Positions 1 through 13,969 are shown, counted from the first letter of the stretch. The stretch: 64,000 bases of DNA from Petrosia ficiformis (GCA_947044365.1 OX345638.1:340001-404000), one strand, 5' to 3'. Translations and numbers: made by a program. Notes: a model not told the origin generated them from the letters alone.

Positions 1-83
1 AGATAAAGAGGAGAGGGAAAAATAGAGAGGGGAGGGAGAGATAGATAGGAGAGGGAGAAATAGAGAGGGGAGGCTTCTTATTC

Positions 84-178
84 TCACTGGAAAACAAACA
101 AGATCCTCCGTTTAAAGATATGGAGAACTCCTCCTTTCGTTTCTATTAGCACATAACGAGGAACTCTGTATGTATGTA

Positions 179-254
<76 letters not shown>

Positions 255-3200
255 TGTATGTACATGTGTATGTATGTATGTATGTATGTATGTATGTATG
301 TATGTATGTATGTATGCATGTATGTATGTATGTATGTATGTATGTATGTATGTATGTATGTATGTATGTATGTACATACTGTGCTTGTTTTGTTAATATC
401 CATGTACAGCATTTTCTTATTTTATTTTCAGGAGGCATACAAAATAGAGCCATGTCAAAGAACCTGTGTTTCTCTCTGTATGTTTCATACTCACTGGGCA
501 CTTGTTTTGAGCTAATGAATATAACTATATGTTATTAATGAGTTTTACTATAGCTGGGAAAAACGCATTTCTTTGGAGGATAAATTTTCTATAATTATTT
601 ATCGTTATTACATAAATTTCTACTATTGTTATGTAGATTTAGCAATTATCAATTAGTCCTTATTTACGTAAATATCGATTACTTGAGCACCCATTAATTA
701 TAACAAACCACCACACCCATTAATTATAATAAACTGGCACATCCATTAATTATAATGAAGTGCCACACCCATTAATTATACATGTAATGAACTACCACAT
801 CCATTGATTATAATAAACTGCCACACCCATTAATTATAATGAAGTGCCACACCCATTAATCATAATGAAGTGCCACACCCATTAATTATAATGAACTACC
901 ACACCCATTAATTGTGGTATATTTTTAATCTCTACAGTATATATCAGTAAAACGTCACCATACAGTACAGTAATTACTCAGTAGTTTCATTTCCACACTA
1001 CAGTAGTTCAACAGTAGTTTTGACAGTAATTGGTATACTTGTCAATTCAAGACCACAGTAGTGAGACAGTAATTACTATACTATACTGACAGTAGAACTA
1101 AGGTAATTACTGTTACTGTATGGTGACATTTTATTGACATATACTGTACATCACAGCTTAAGAAATTTCAAAACAAATTATGCATTTAAATAGCCTTCAT
1201 CCAAACCATGTTTTCTACTCAACTGAAAATTTTCAGAATTTCTTCGTTCATAAGGTGACTGCCCAAACAGGTAATGTATATGAGAACTGTGAGGATTTTT
1301 AATCTTCTCTTCCTCTGTGTACTGTCGCCAAAGTTTGATGTAGCTATGGATAAAAAGATTGATGAATGAAAGGATGAGTGAATAGAATAGATAGATGAAT
1401 GGATAGATACATTGACGGGTGATAGATAGATAGATAGACAGATAGATAGACAGATAGATAGATAGATAGATAGATAGATAAACAAACAGATTAATGGATA
1501 CATGTAGACAGACAGACAGACAGACAGACAGTTTACGTACTTTAAGATAGCACTAACACTGAGGTATTTTCCATGTAGTACCGGAGTATTTGTAGGAATC
1601 AAATCAAAACTCTCTGTGCTCACAAGTGAAAGCTGACGAAGCTGGATGAAGTGGGTGTGTCAGAGGAGTGTCAAAGGTTTGTCATGAGGACTTACCTGAT
1701 TTTCAAATCTTTCAGGTTGTTGGGTGTGCATGGATGGTGGTAATGTATATTCTGGGCTTTTTAGATCTTCAACCAAGTCTGATGTATTAGCAGTATCGAA
1801 AAACCTTCGTACTTCAACCTCCCTGAAATATAAATATATAGGATGTAAATATAATTATCATATGACTGTCATGTGACAATGCTATTAGAACAAGACATAA
1901 CTGCATGGGAACCATGACTGCCAAGTGACAAGTATAACATAAGAATATCATCATGACATGTTTACTAATTAATCACATGTGACAACATAAATTTACTCCA
2001 TTGATATCACATGACTGTCATGTGAATCACACTTAGTAAATTAACTTACTCTAAATTTGGATCGTCAATACCAGAGCCTGGAGGAGGACGGAGTTTTCTA
2101 GGTTGGTTTCCAAACCTAAGTAAAGTAGAGAACCAGACTTCATTGAATATTCAGTAACTATAGTAACAACATGAACTAGAATCATTAATGAATATATAGG
2201 ACAAAGTAGTCTACTTCGCTTGGAGGAAGGGAGTGACTAGTAACCATGGTAACTTCCTGTTCTTACTTCTTGAAAATCTTCAAATGTCGTGGTATGGTTT
2301 CTGCAAATACAGCTTCCTTCTGTTTGATTTCCTGATTATGAATAGATAAGTAGATAGACAAATGAATGAATGAATAGATAGATAGATATGTAAATAGATA
2401 GATGACAGATAGAGTGAATGAATAGATGACTGAACGAATTGATGGATGGATGGATGGATGGATGTATGTACATGTATTACCTCCAGCTTTCTCTTTTTCT
2501 TTTTCTCGTCGTATTCAAGATTGTCCAGTATTACAGCCCCGAAAAAATTAAGAAAAATCTAATACAAGTAGAGTAATCATATAATTAATATAGTGAGTGG
2601 GTGTGGTCAATGGGTGTGGCTTACCAGTGATGAAAACAAGTGTACAACAATGAAATACAAGTTTGTAACAAACCATTCTGGACGAAGACACATGACCTCA
2701 CTAGTTACATCAGTCCAGGCTTCATTCAGTACCAATTGAAATGTGGATACAAATGCCTATTAATATATTAATTTATACAATATATATATAAATACAAATT
2801 ACATACATACACAGTACATACATGTACATGTACATATATACATATATACGTACATACATACATATATACATACACATGTATGTATGTACAGACTCACATC
2901 CAGAAAGCTACCAAACTGTTTACCAGCAACTCTTTCACAACCAGGTGGGAAGTTAGTATCATATCCAAATATCTGAGCATTGATTACAGCTAACCAACAA
3001 ATAATCACTATTGTGATTAAAGTGAGTATAGGTATTCGAAGATTACCCATTAACCTCAGAAAGAAGTTAAGAAGATTCTCAAACAGTCGAAGAAGTCGAG
3101 GGAAACGCAACGCCTATACATAAAATATGATATTTATGAATCCATCCATCCGCCCATCCAAAAACCACCCAGCCACCCACCCATCCATCCATCCATCCAT

Positions 3201-3708
3201 CCATCCATCCATCCATCCATCCATCCATCAATCTATCCATCCCTCCATCCATCCATCCCTTCATCCATCCATCCATCCATTCATCACCTGAAAGATGGCA
3301 AGTCCATTTCCTGGAAGGAGAGGATTATAAATATGATCATTTGGGATAGATGCTATCATTCCTCCTATAGCCAGTACTATTAAACACATGTAATATGGCC
3401 GACGGAAGAACAACCTCCATTGTCCGTGATACAAATGAAAGACAAACAGGAATATAATTTCCACCATGAAGGCCACACTAACTGCCACCTATAATGAAAT
3501 GTACAATCAGTGACTAACTGACTGACTGACTGACAGACAGACATATGTATGGTATAATAAATGTGATTAATTGTCTGATTAACAGACGAAAAGACCTGCA
3601 AACACAAGGTCATATGGACTTAGAGAAAGATGACAAACTCCACATACATACATTCATACATACATACATACATACATACATACAGTCATACATACATACA
3701 TACATACA

Positions 3709-3740
<32 letters not shown>

Positions 3741-4825
3741 ACATAACCTGCCAAACTTGTAATGTTATTTTCATTGGTGATCGTGCCATTTCTGGAATAT
3801 CAGCAAATTTTGTTGCTGTGATCATCGCATCCAGTAAAACCAAAAGGAGAAAGAACTTTTCTAATTTAATTAAAAATGAGCAATATTTATTAATGAACTC
3901 AGCGGATCCTCTCTCTTCAAGAGTTTTCAAATGAAGTTTTGATTCCGATCCACTCTGAAGAGATAGTACCTGTAACGAAACATTCAATATGTTGAGTACC
4001 AATAGTAGTGGAATATCCATCAGTCTGTCTATGTATGTATGTATGTATGTATGTATGTATATACATGTACATGTACGTACGTACGTATGTATGTATGTAT
4101 GTATGTATGTATATATGTATGTATGTACATGTATGTATGTATATACATGTACATGTACGTACGTATGTATGTATGTATGTACGTATGTATGTATGTACGT
4201 ATGTATGTATGTATGTATGTATGTATGTATGTATGTATGTATTGTATGTATGTATGTATGTACATTGTATGTATCTATCTATGTGTGCATGTATGTATAT
4301 ACATGTACATGTATGTATGTATGTATGTTATGTTATGTATGTATGTATGCATGCATGTATATATATATATGTATGTTATGTATGTACATGTATGTATCTA
4401 TATTTGGCTCATGAACTAAACTATTGTTTATTATTCTCTATGTTTATATAATAATTATTTATTATTATATTGTCAGTTGTTTGTTTTTCCACTATCAATA
4501 TAATTTGTCACTTTTGTTTATATTCTCTTGTGTCTGTACATATATAAGTAAAGATATTTTGTGATGCCAACAGAGAGTGAGAGGTTGGAGCTAATACTTA
4601 GTTCTTCTTAACTATCAATCTATCTATTTTCGTACTGTTAATGGTTTATCTTGAGTCTTTTGGGATCCTGTTTCTTTAGACCACAAACTGGAGTGACTTC
4701 TCAGTTCAGCAAATGATTCAATAATAACAACAAGAAATATACTTTGCTACACAAGAAAAATATAGTTACATCATACATACATACGTACATACATACATAC
4801 ATACATACATACATACATACATACA

Positions 4826-4859
<34 letters not shown>

Positions 4860-6402
4860 CATATATACATACATATACACATACATACATACATATACAC
4901 ATACATACATATATACACACATACATACATACATACATGTACATACATACATAGTTACATACACACAATTCATGCATATATACATACATAAGTACATGCA
5001 CATATGTATGTAAAAGAAGATTGTATGAAGGTGAATTATCCCAGAGGGGTGTGAGGGTATTTGGGTTTTAAAGATAACAAAATCCTAGACACCTCATTGT
5101 ACACAGCCAGTTTCAGACATTCACTGACACTGTCCAAATGAATGACATTAATGTATATACATACATGTAATATCTTACTTGTAGTATAATCACTATAAAC
5201 AACACGAGGGCAAAATAAAAGAGAACAGCTAACAATGCCTCAGTCCCATCAATTGCATTATACATCATGAAACTCCACAGTTCCAATGTTGAGGCCTCAT
5301 ACACAGCATATAGAGCATCCACTATGAATATACAGGTATGTATATGTACATGTATATGTACATGTACATGTATATGTAGACATGTACATAAACAATGTAT
5401 ATATTTACATATACATGTATATATACAATGTACATATACATATATATGTACATATACATTTATATAATATTATACAATGTACATATACATATGTACATAT
5501 AAATATACATGTACATATACATACACACATACATACATCAATCTAGTCATACACTCACATATAACTCTGAATTGACCGTAATATACTTCAGATCGGTACT
5601 GGAAATAAATCCCATCTTCAGGATTATCGGGAGGATAAGTACCACAAATTAAATCAGTTTCTATTGAATTACGTCCACAAAAGTACTGTCTTCTATCTGT
5701 ATCTGGGTTACAGTGAATGATAGGTATAGCAGGTACTTGTGTCCTGAAAATAGAGTATAATGGATGAATGCAATAGTGAATGGATGGATGGATGCATGGA
5801 TGGATGGATGGAGGGACGGATGAATAGATAGATGGATGGATGAATGAATGAATGAATGAATGCATTGGTGAATAGATGGATGGTGAATAGATGGATGGAT
5901 GCATGGATGGATGAATGATGAATGAATGGATGAATGGATGAATTGGTAAATGGATGGTGAATAGATGGATGGATGCATGGATGGATGAATGAATGAATTG
6001 GTGAATAGATGGATGGATGCATGGATGGATGAATGGATGAATTGGTGAATGGATGGATGGATAGATGGATTGGTGAATGGATGAGGATTAACGGATAGAT
6101 ATGAATGTATGTATAAATGTACATGTACACACTAACCAATTTCCATCTCCAAATGTTTTATTATATAAACAGACATAATCAAGTCCTCCAATTGTATGAA
6201 CTCCAATCAGCGCAAATAGAAAGACAAACACAAAATAGAACATAGTAACCATTCCCAGCTGTCTCCATCTGAATAAAAAAAGGTATTATGAATATATATA
6301 ATATTATGTATACATATACACATGTGTGTGACAGTGTGAGGGAGTGTATTTATGTATGTATGTATGTGTGTATGTATGTATGTGTGTATGTATGTGTGTT
6401 TG

Positions 6403-6436
<34 letters not shown>

Positions 6437-6470
6437 TGTGTGTATGTATGTGTGTATGTATGTGTGTATG

Positions 6471-6504
<34 letters not shown>

Positions 6505-6526
6505 TGTGTGTATGTATGTGTGTATG

Positions 6527-6560
<34 letters not shown>

Positions 6561-8117
6561 TGTGTGTATATATATATGTATACATATACACATGTGTGTG
6601 ACAGTGTGAGGGAGTGTATTTATGTATGTATGTGTGCATGTGTGTATGTATGTGTGGATGTATGTACATGTACATAACTATGTATGGATATATGTATGTA
6701 CGTGTATGTATGTGATTGTGTGTGTTCATGTATATGTTATAATTATGTTATGTGAGTACTTGAGTAATTTTGAAACTTCTCTGATAGCAGAAGAATCCAC
6801 TTTTAGAGGTAGTAATAATCTGATTACAGATACTATTGATAAAATGGCTCGAGGTATTAATCCGATATAAAGTGCCCAAAATATTTCAATACTTATACTG
6901 CGATACACCTAATGAAAAAATAATTTGTATATATATATTACATTATATCCATCCATCTATCCACTCATCCACCCATCCATTCATTCATCCATCCACTAAC
7001 CCCAATTGCAACAGACCACCATAATGAGAGAGTTATTCCCACAATTGAAGACAACCGCAAACAATCTGTGTACCCTTTGGTTCGTTCTTTCTGTTCAGGA
7101 GACAGAGCCCTCTAATCATAAAGGAAGCAGTATACGTATGTATGTATGTATGTACGTACATAGGTATGTATGTAAGTACGTACATACGTATACATGTATA
7201 AATAGATTGTAAATATATATGTATGTATATACAGATATGTATAAATATATATGCATCTACATATGTATGTACGTTGTACAAACATACATAGATGCATACT
7301 GCGTATGTATATATGTATGTATTATGTATGCATATTATATAAGTAGTTATAAATACACATGTACCTCAAATGGTTTTCGAATATGAAAATGATATTGTAG
7401 TTCTAAAACTAGATTAATCGTATACAAACAACTCAACAGGAAATCAAAGCAGGTTATGACACTAAACTGAATTTGAACTGTCTTTCTCTGTGATTCGTCT
7501 ATACCAACCAAGCTGTAAAATGGTATAGACAGAGCCAGTATAATGAGGTTTACGAGAGAGAATACTCTAAGAAACTTTCTGATTTTCTGATTTTCAATCC
7601 ACCATCTCCACCATGATGTCTGCTCCTGCACAGTATCTACTTCTTCTCCATCTTGAATACCATCTGGACAGGAATATATACAACAACTCACACTAATATA
7701 TGCGGTACTCTGGTATATATAATACTAGTGCTGTTATAGTTTGACAAAAATAACTACTTTTAGTTATAGTTATAGTATGCCTGGTTTATCAAACTATTAG
7801 TTTAGTTATAGTTTAATTAACTAAAGTAACATTAGGCTTACTAAAAGGGTTTTAGTTTTAGTTAACTAAGTAAAAGTGCCCATTATTGACCAATTTTCAT
7901 TTTAGTTAGTTATAGTTATTGCAATAGAAATGTAATTTAGTTATAGTTTAGTTATAGTTAACTAAAGCAACATACCTTCAGTATCAGTTTCATCTCCAGA
8001 TAAAGTAAAGTAAGACGGTTTGGGTTCGAAAGACACTGAAGAAGAACCTCCTCCTTTTTTCCTATGAGATGTCTGAAACTCCTCTCTCTGAATATTGGCT
8101 ATACTCCTACTTGCCAT
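84..8117 (-). CDS. NALCN: NALCN sodium-leak channel, domains I-II and start of domain III linker (3' partial)
   Basis: Four-domain sodium-leak channel of the plasma membrane, which sets resting potential in animal cells. Exons read on the minus strand: 8117-7976 (start MASRSIAN), 7663-7365 (S1-S2), 7090-7001 (S3), 6908-6760 (S4), 6268-6137 (S5), 5743-5559 (Cys-rich turret), 5321-5179 (pore I and S6), 4746-4636, 3969-3748, 3488-3288, 3113-2898 (S4-S5 of domain II), 2756-2625 (pore II), 2558-2481, 2331-2267, 2115-2050, 1822-1696, 1632-1560, about 1343-1250, about 475-386 and possibly 169-86. Phases agree through 1560. Diagnostic matches to NALCN are [18 protein letters not shown] in pore [13 protein letters not shown] after S6 of domain II, and [18 protein letters not shown] before domain III. 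The filter Glu is present in both pores (LELW, NEAW). Cav channels and two-pore channels fit less well. The last two left-most exons and the one near 1300 are tentative. Domains III-IV lie beyond the left edge. Confidence 0.88.
170..373. repeat. (TG)n then (TATG)n microsatellite in a NALCN intron
   Basis: A pure TG run near 184-222 passes into TATG tetranucleotides up to about 373. It forms most of the intron between the two left-most candidate NALCN exons. Open frames across it encode only MYVC/YIHT periodic peptides and are not genes. Confidence 0.95.
690..915. repeat. 26-bp tandem repeat carrying CCACACCCATTAATTATAA
   Basis: About nine diverged copies of a unit beginning CACACCCATTAATTATAAT lie in a NALCN intron. 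The same CCACACCCATTAATTA word recurs singly in many introns of the other genes. Confidence 0.85.
4020..4410. repeat. (TATG)n array with TACATGTACATG insertions
   Basis: Tetranucleotide array filling much of the NALCN intron between the exons at 4746-4636 and 3969-3748. Related arrays lie at 3640-3740 and 4770-4995. Confidence 0.95.
5755..6100. repeat. (GGAT)n/(GAAT)n array in a NALCN intron
   Basis: Imperfect GGAT/GAAT tetranucleotides with an approximate higher-order unit ending in GAATTGGTGAATGGATGG. The arrays at 3134-3286 and 2435-2465 are the same sequence class. Confidence 0.9.
6300..6725. repeat. (TATG/TGTG)n array flanked by a duplicated 50-bp segment
   Basis: A segment containing CACATGTGTGTGACAGTGTG occurs at about 6305-6355 and again at about 6578-6630, bracketing the TATG array. 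This points to a segmental duplication of array plus flank inside the NALCN intron. Confidence 0.85.
7727..7976. mobile_element. MITE-like dispersed element (TTAGTTATAGTTAACTAA family), copy 1
   Basis: A 250-bp AT-rich element in NALCN intron 1. It starts TAGTGCTGTTATAGTTTGAC and is full of TTAGTTATAG and its complement. It shares more than 200 bp with 58030-58262 and 32842-33090, including the marker TAAAAGTGCCCATTATTG. No coding capacity, so non-autonomous. Confidence 0.75.
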
Positions 8118-8287
8118 GACAGTAAGATAGCCACACCCACTTTAATTAGTAATTAATTATCAATAATAATTAATTATGAAATACAATTATGTAAATTGAT
8201 ATATAATTATAATACAACATGTAACTTACTATGCATATATTTATACACAGTACATATGTATGATAAATAGACACAAAGATATATTCA
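8118..8287. other. Intergenic spacer NALCN / TIM (same strand)
   Basis: 170 bp of AT-rich DNA between the TIM stop codon and the NALCN start codon, both genes on the minus strand. It must hold the NALCN promoter and the TIM polyadenylation site. I see no clear core promoter motif. CCACACCCACTTTAATTA occurs at 8132-8149. Confidence 0.5.
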
Positions 8288-9000
8288 TTATTTCATTGGT
8301 AATTGTTGGCCCATTCCAAGAGGACCTAATTCAACAGTAATACTTGTCGTCCGATAATTAGCCTTTAGAAGTTTTGATGCACAATTGTTCACACATGTCT
8401 CCTGCATGTATGTATATAATTATAACTATACATACGTATGTATGTATTCATGTATGTATGTATATATAATGACATATACATACATACATACATACATGCA
8501 TACATACTTACATACATGTATGTACATATGCATACATACTTACATATGTACTACATGTACATATGTAAGTATGTATGCATGTGTGTATGTACATGTATAC
8601 ATACATATGTACGTATGTACATTATACGTACACATACGCATGTACATGTATTAACTACTACGTATGTATGTATGCTTACTAAACATTGATGTATGCATAT
8701 ATGGTACTATTACATACGTACGTACGCACGTACAGGATGAGTTTGGTCAGACAGTCTATACATGCTTTTAATTGTTCCATTCAATTTGGTAAATAATTAA
8801 TGTACCTCGTTAATTAATTAATTAATTAACATACCTCATTATCTGTTAGTTCTCTTTCACTGAAACGAGCAATACATGACTTGAAGCATTGCTCTGAGAG
8901 TTTGTTATATACCAACAAATATTGCTGTATCTATGGAAACAGTAATAATTATACTCTAAATATGAAATGTTCATACATTTCTAATAGAATTTGGATCCAT
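8288..9000 (-). CDS. TIMM10B: Small Tim chaperone of the mitochondrial intermembrane space (TIMM10B/Tim9b-like)
   Basis: Chaperone subunit of the small Tim complexes, which guide hydrophobic carrier precursors to the TIM22 translocase of the inner membrane. Three exons: 9000-8977, 8930-8835 and 8401-8288, total 234 nt, 77 residues. The start gives MDPNSIRN, then QQYLLVYNKLSEQCFKSC. Both twin CX3C motifs are visible (CFKSC near residue 23, CVNNC near 42), the disulfide-forming signature of the family. Length fits (family about 80-100 aa). The N-terminal LRN-type box followed by LLVYNKL favours TIMM10B over TIMM9, but the short GLG-type C-terminus resembles TIMM9, so the paralogue call is moderate. 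Its start codon lies 128 bp from that of the divergent USP gene. Confidence 0.9.
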
Positions 9001-9128
9001 CTATAAGTAATGAATAATAATTATAAATACAGAATCGCCGAATCTGAATGTTCTAATTATAAAACTAAGAAGAAATAATTTTTTTTTATATAGTTTGTAT
9101 TTTTAATTAGAAGTCAGTGGTCTTGGAC
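9001..9128. promoter_or_regulatory. Shared bidirectional promoter region TIM / USP
   Basis: Only 128 bp separate the divergent start codons of the small Tim gene and the USP gene. Both 5' UTRs and the promoter must fit here. The sequence is AT-rich with a T8 tract at about 9080 and no recognisable TATA box placed for both genes. Inference from spacing only. Confidence 0.55.
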
Positions 9129-12100
9129 ATGGATGCAATAGACAAGTAAGCGTTGAGATTGTTTGAATATATATATAGAATATTGTATTGAAAGAAGCTT
9201 TAAAATATCGTATTCATGATAAACAAGATTGTATGTCCTTTATCATGTAGTGTATGTTCTATTATCCAGATTCATAGCAAAATCTCAGGACTTAGCCACG
9301 CCCACAAATGATAGGTTAACTCCTCAGGTATCACATGAGGATGATTGGAACCAGTTAGCTCCGGGAGTTGATCTAGGTGACTATGATCCAAAGCCTTTAC
9401 CTCCGATACCTCCTCTACCACCTCCTCCTCCTCCTAAAGGTAATGTATATACATGTGTATGTATCTATGCATGTATATATGTATGTATCTAGGCATGTAA
9501 GGAATGTATGTACGTACGTATGTATGTATATATGCATGTATATATATGTATGTATGTATGTAGGTATGTATGTATGTATGTACGTATGTTTGTATATATG
9601 TATTGTATGTACGTATGTATCTATGTATGTATTTATGCATGTATTTATGTATGTACAATAGTATCTTAATAGCAAGTCTTCTGGGACCCCAGATATCACC
9701 AGAAGCAACTTCAGAGGGGCTGAATTTAAAAATATTTCCTAGCTAGCTAGGGTAGTATGCCCCACATTCTCCAAGAGTGTGTTCCACATAATCAATTGTC
9801 CCAAACATCACATTTGTATACTTGCTGCACACATAAAAATGTCTGCAGCCTAGAAACTATATTAAGTGGCTAACTGTGGGTGATCAATGTACAGAGCTGT
9901 TAGTATAATGATATTCCTTAGCAGAGATCTGTAATTACAAAGAGGCCTCTAATCGAATTATTTGCCACAACTTTCAAGGAAATCATGAGACAGACAGATA
10001 ATTCTGTTTATGAAACATGGTATCTTATGAGCACAGAGCCAGTACCATTATAGTATAGTAGATAAATTATGAACAAGAATAGAATTATATTAGTAATTAT
10101 AATATAATGTTTACTAAATATTGTGTGTGTTTACTGTTTTGTTTACATTTGTATTGTCATATAGACACTGGTAGAATTCCAAATTCATTTTTAATATCAA
10201 CAAAAAAAGATGTTGAAGGTAAATATTCTGCAACAACTGGTATTGTACATGTACATGTCACATGATAATCACATGTCATGATGTAATAATATTTTAATAG
10301 ATTTTTTTGCTGAACCTGGAGTATGTGGTTTATTGAATCTTGGTAATACCTGTTATATGAACGCTGGACTACAGTGTGTATGTAGTGTGGAGAAAATAGC
10401 ACAGTTCTATCTGAGTAAATACATAAAATATACATACATACATACATACATACATGTACATACATGTGTATATACATACATACATACATACATACATACA
10501 CTGTACATACATGTATAGTTACATACATATGTACACACATTCGTATATACACATGTACATACATACACACATGTGTATATAGTCTACCTACGTATGTACA
10601 TACTAGTGCTGCCACGATATATCGATATATCGTCATATCACGATATAATAAGCCACGATACGATATGATATAACATTATTTTATATCGATATGGTATACG
10701 GCGTCGTGTTTGAACTAGTTAAAAAATGTTTTCTTGCATGCACCTGGAAAGAAGGTATCTATGTTGATTTTCTGCAAGCTTAAAGGTGTCTGCAGGTCTC
10801 TAAAACAATAACAAGCTTAATTCTGGAACATGGAAAGCAAAAGAGCCTTTGACTTCCTGAAAAGTGGGCGTCGCCCACGAGCAAGATGACGACCGAGGTA
10901 GGAATCTAGCCTTAGAAATTTTAAGATTTTCTTAGTTTATTTTAGTTTATAGTTAAGTTTAAAACTAAATTAAAAGGTACAGTAAGTTTTATAAGCAAAG
11001 GATAAAACATTTAATTATTATTAATATAAATGAATAATTAATTAAATTATATCGTGATATGTGATATATCGCGATATAAACAGTCACGACATACGATATA
11101 AAATTTTCTGGCACCACTAGTACATGTGTATGTATACTTACAGGTGAGTTAGTGCCTCAACCTGTTAGACTAAATTGTAGAATAGAACACGATAATACAG
11201 ACAAAGAAGATGTAGTTAAAAATGATATGCAAACAGGAGAAATCGAAGGAGATTGTAGGAATGGAGATAAAATGGAACAACCAGAGAAGATGGATGAAGG
11301 TGACGGTGAGACAGTGACAGTAAGTGGAGGAGAAAATTGTGTAAAAAGTGATGGTAATAATGAAGGAAAAGATGAGGTTGGGAAAGAGAAAACTAATGAT
11401 TCAACTACAAATGAAAAGAATGGTATTGACCCACTTCTAGTATCAAAGGTATGATATCATTGTGTGTCTATGATATCATTGTGTGTCTGTTTATCTCTTT
11501 GTTTGTTTATCTCTTTTTGTTTGTTTATCTCTTTATTTTTATTTTTGTTTGTTAATTTGTTTGTTATCTGTTTGTCTCTTCATTGTTTATTTGATAGGGT
11601 CAGATCAGTGCTAGATTCTCTTCACTAGTTCGTAAACTATGGGTTGGACAATTCTCAGCAATAGTTCCCAAGAACTTCAAAATGGTATTAGGATTTTTAT
11701 ATTCTCAGTTCAATGGCTATAGACAGGTGGGTGTGGCATTATTGATTATGGGTGTGGTCTGTTATAGCAACGTCCACCACTACAGCAAGACTGTCAAGAA
11801 TTTTTAGCTATTTTGTTGGATAGTCTGCATGAAGATATTCGTCACACTAGAAATGAAGAAGGGTATAGTAACCATGACGACATGAATTCAATTATAACTG
11901 ATATATTTCAGGGGCAGCTAAAGAGTGAGGTAGGTTATGAATATCATTGATATCATTGATATGTTAATATCTTTACGTTTTGTTAGGTAACATGTTGTAG
12001 GTGTGGTCATGTGTCTACCAAAAATGATCCTTTTATGTATTTATCAGTACCTTTACCACATGCTAACGAGAGACAAATTGGTATGTATTATATCCATCTA

Positions 12101-13935
12101 TCCATCCATCCATTCATCCATTCATCCATCAATCAATCTATCCACCCACCCATCCATCTATCTATCCATTCATTCATCCATCCATCTATCCATCCATTCA
12201 TCCATCCATCCATTCACCCATCCATCAATCCATTCATTCATCCATCTATCCATCCATCCATTCATCCATCCATCTATCCATCCATTCATCCATCCATCTA
12301 TCTATCCATCCATCCATCCATCCATTCATCCATCCATTCATCCATCCATCCATTCACCATTACTGCAATTCATAATTTATTTTTAGAGATAATTTGGTCT
12401 CCTGTGACAAGACCTTCGCAAAACAGAAAACTCACAAAGTATTATAACATTATACATCCATGTACATATATATAATATATACATGTACTTATATATATAT
12501 ATACAATGTATATATATATATATATTATATACGCATATATATAATATACATATATATATACTTACTATTTTTCATGTATTTTTCCAGATTTTTATTGGTC
12601 GTTCCAAAACTTAGCAATGTTGCACAAGTAAAGTCATCACTTTGTGATATGATAGGAAATGGGATTATACCAGATCATGTGACTTTAGCTCATGTGAAGA
12701 ATAGTACTGTAGACTTAACACTGGTAAGTTCACTGTGTAAGTATACATGTTTGTTTTGTGGGTGTGGTTATTGTTATTGTTAACATTATGTATGTTGTTA
12801 TTGTTATTATGTTTATTGTTATTGTTATTATGTTATTGTTATTGTTATTATATATGTTATTGTTATTGTTATTATGTTTATTGTTATTGTTATTATGTTT
12901 ATTGTTATTGTTATTATGTTATTGTTATTGTTATTATATATGTTGTTATTGTTTATTGTTATTATGGGTGTGGTTTGTTGTTGATATAGGCTGATACATT
13001 ATCAATCAAACATGTTAAGGACAGAGAGTTTCAAGTATATGCATTTGAAACGTTAACGACAGCCCCAAGTAATACTGAAACTAATAATGGAGATTCTAAT
13101 TCACCATCTAGTTTAGGATATACTCGTCTTCCTGATACAGGTATGGTATGGGTTTGAGGACATGATACAGATACATGTATGTATTTAGTGTTATGGGGTT
13201 GAGGATATGATACAAGTATAGGTATGGGATTGAGGATATGAGGCATATGTATTTAGTGGTATGGGGTTGAGGATATGATGCAGGTATATGTTTGGTGGTA
13301 TGGGGTTGAGGGTATGATGTGCAGGTACATATGATTTACTGGTATGGGAATGAGACTAGGGGATGAGGGATTATATCAAATCCTTCAAACCAGATTCCAA
13401 TTCTCCTATGGAGCTAGACTCAGTCCCAAGCACAGAAGCTCAGAATGATCCTTGGAATGGATCCAGTGATGGACTTCCTGCCAAGGTACTTCGATATGAT
13501 AATTCACCTGATGAAACAATGGAGAATACAGTTACACCTGATGATAGTGAGGCCACGCCTCTTATAGATCCTTATGAGGCCACTTCTATTAATAAAGAAT
13601 CCAATGAGACCACACCCAGAAAGGTAGTTGTCATGGAATGGCATTCATGTGCTATCTGTTTAGAGGAGATGGTAGATAGTGAATTATTGACACATACTCC
13701 TTGTGGAGCTCTTTTGTGTGCTACTTGTTTAGAATCATCTCAACAACACATAGCAACTGAGAGTGGACACATGCCTTGTCCTGTGAGTGATGTTATAACT
13801 AAAACCACTGTGATAATTACTGTTTCTTTCTCTTCCTCCTCCTTCTCCTCCTCCTTCTCCTCCTCCTACTCCTCCTCCTCCTACTCCTCCTCTTCCTCCT
13901 CCTTCACCTCGTCCTCCTCTTCCTCCTCCTTCTCC

Positions 13936-13969
<34 letters not shown>

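Noticed and set aside
84..8117. Two-pore channel or voltage-gated calcium channel
   Set aside because: The pore I block, the post-S6 VILDNLE segment and the domain III lead-in match NALCN, and a TPC would end after domain II.
8288..9000. TIMM9 rather than TIMM10B
   Set aside because: Kept as alternative; the N-terminal RN...LLVYNKL segment fits TIMM10B slightly better. Not decidable by eye.
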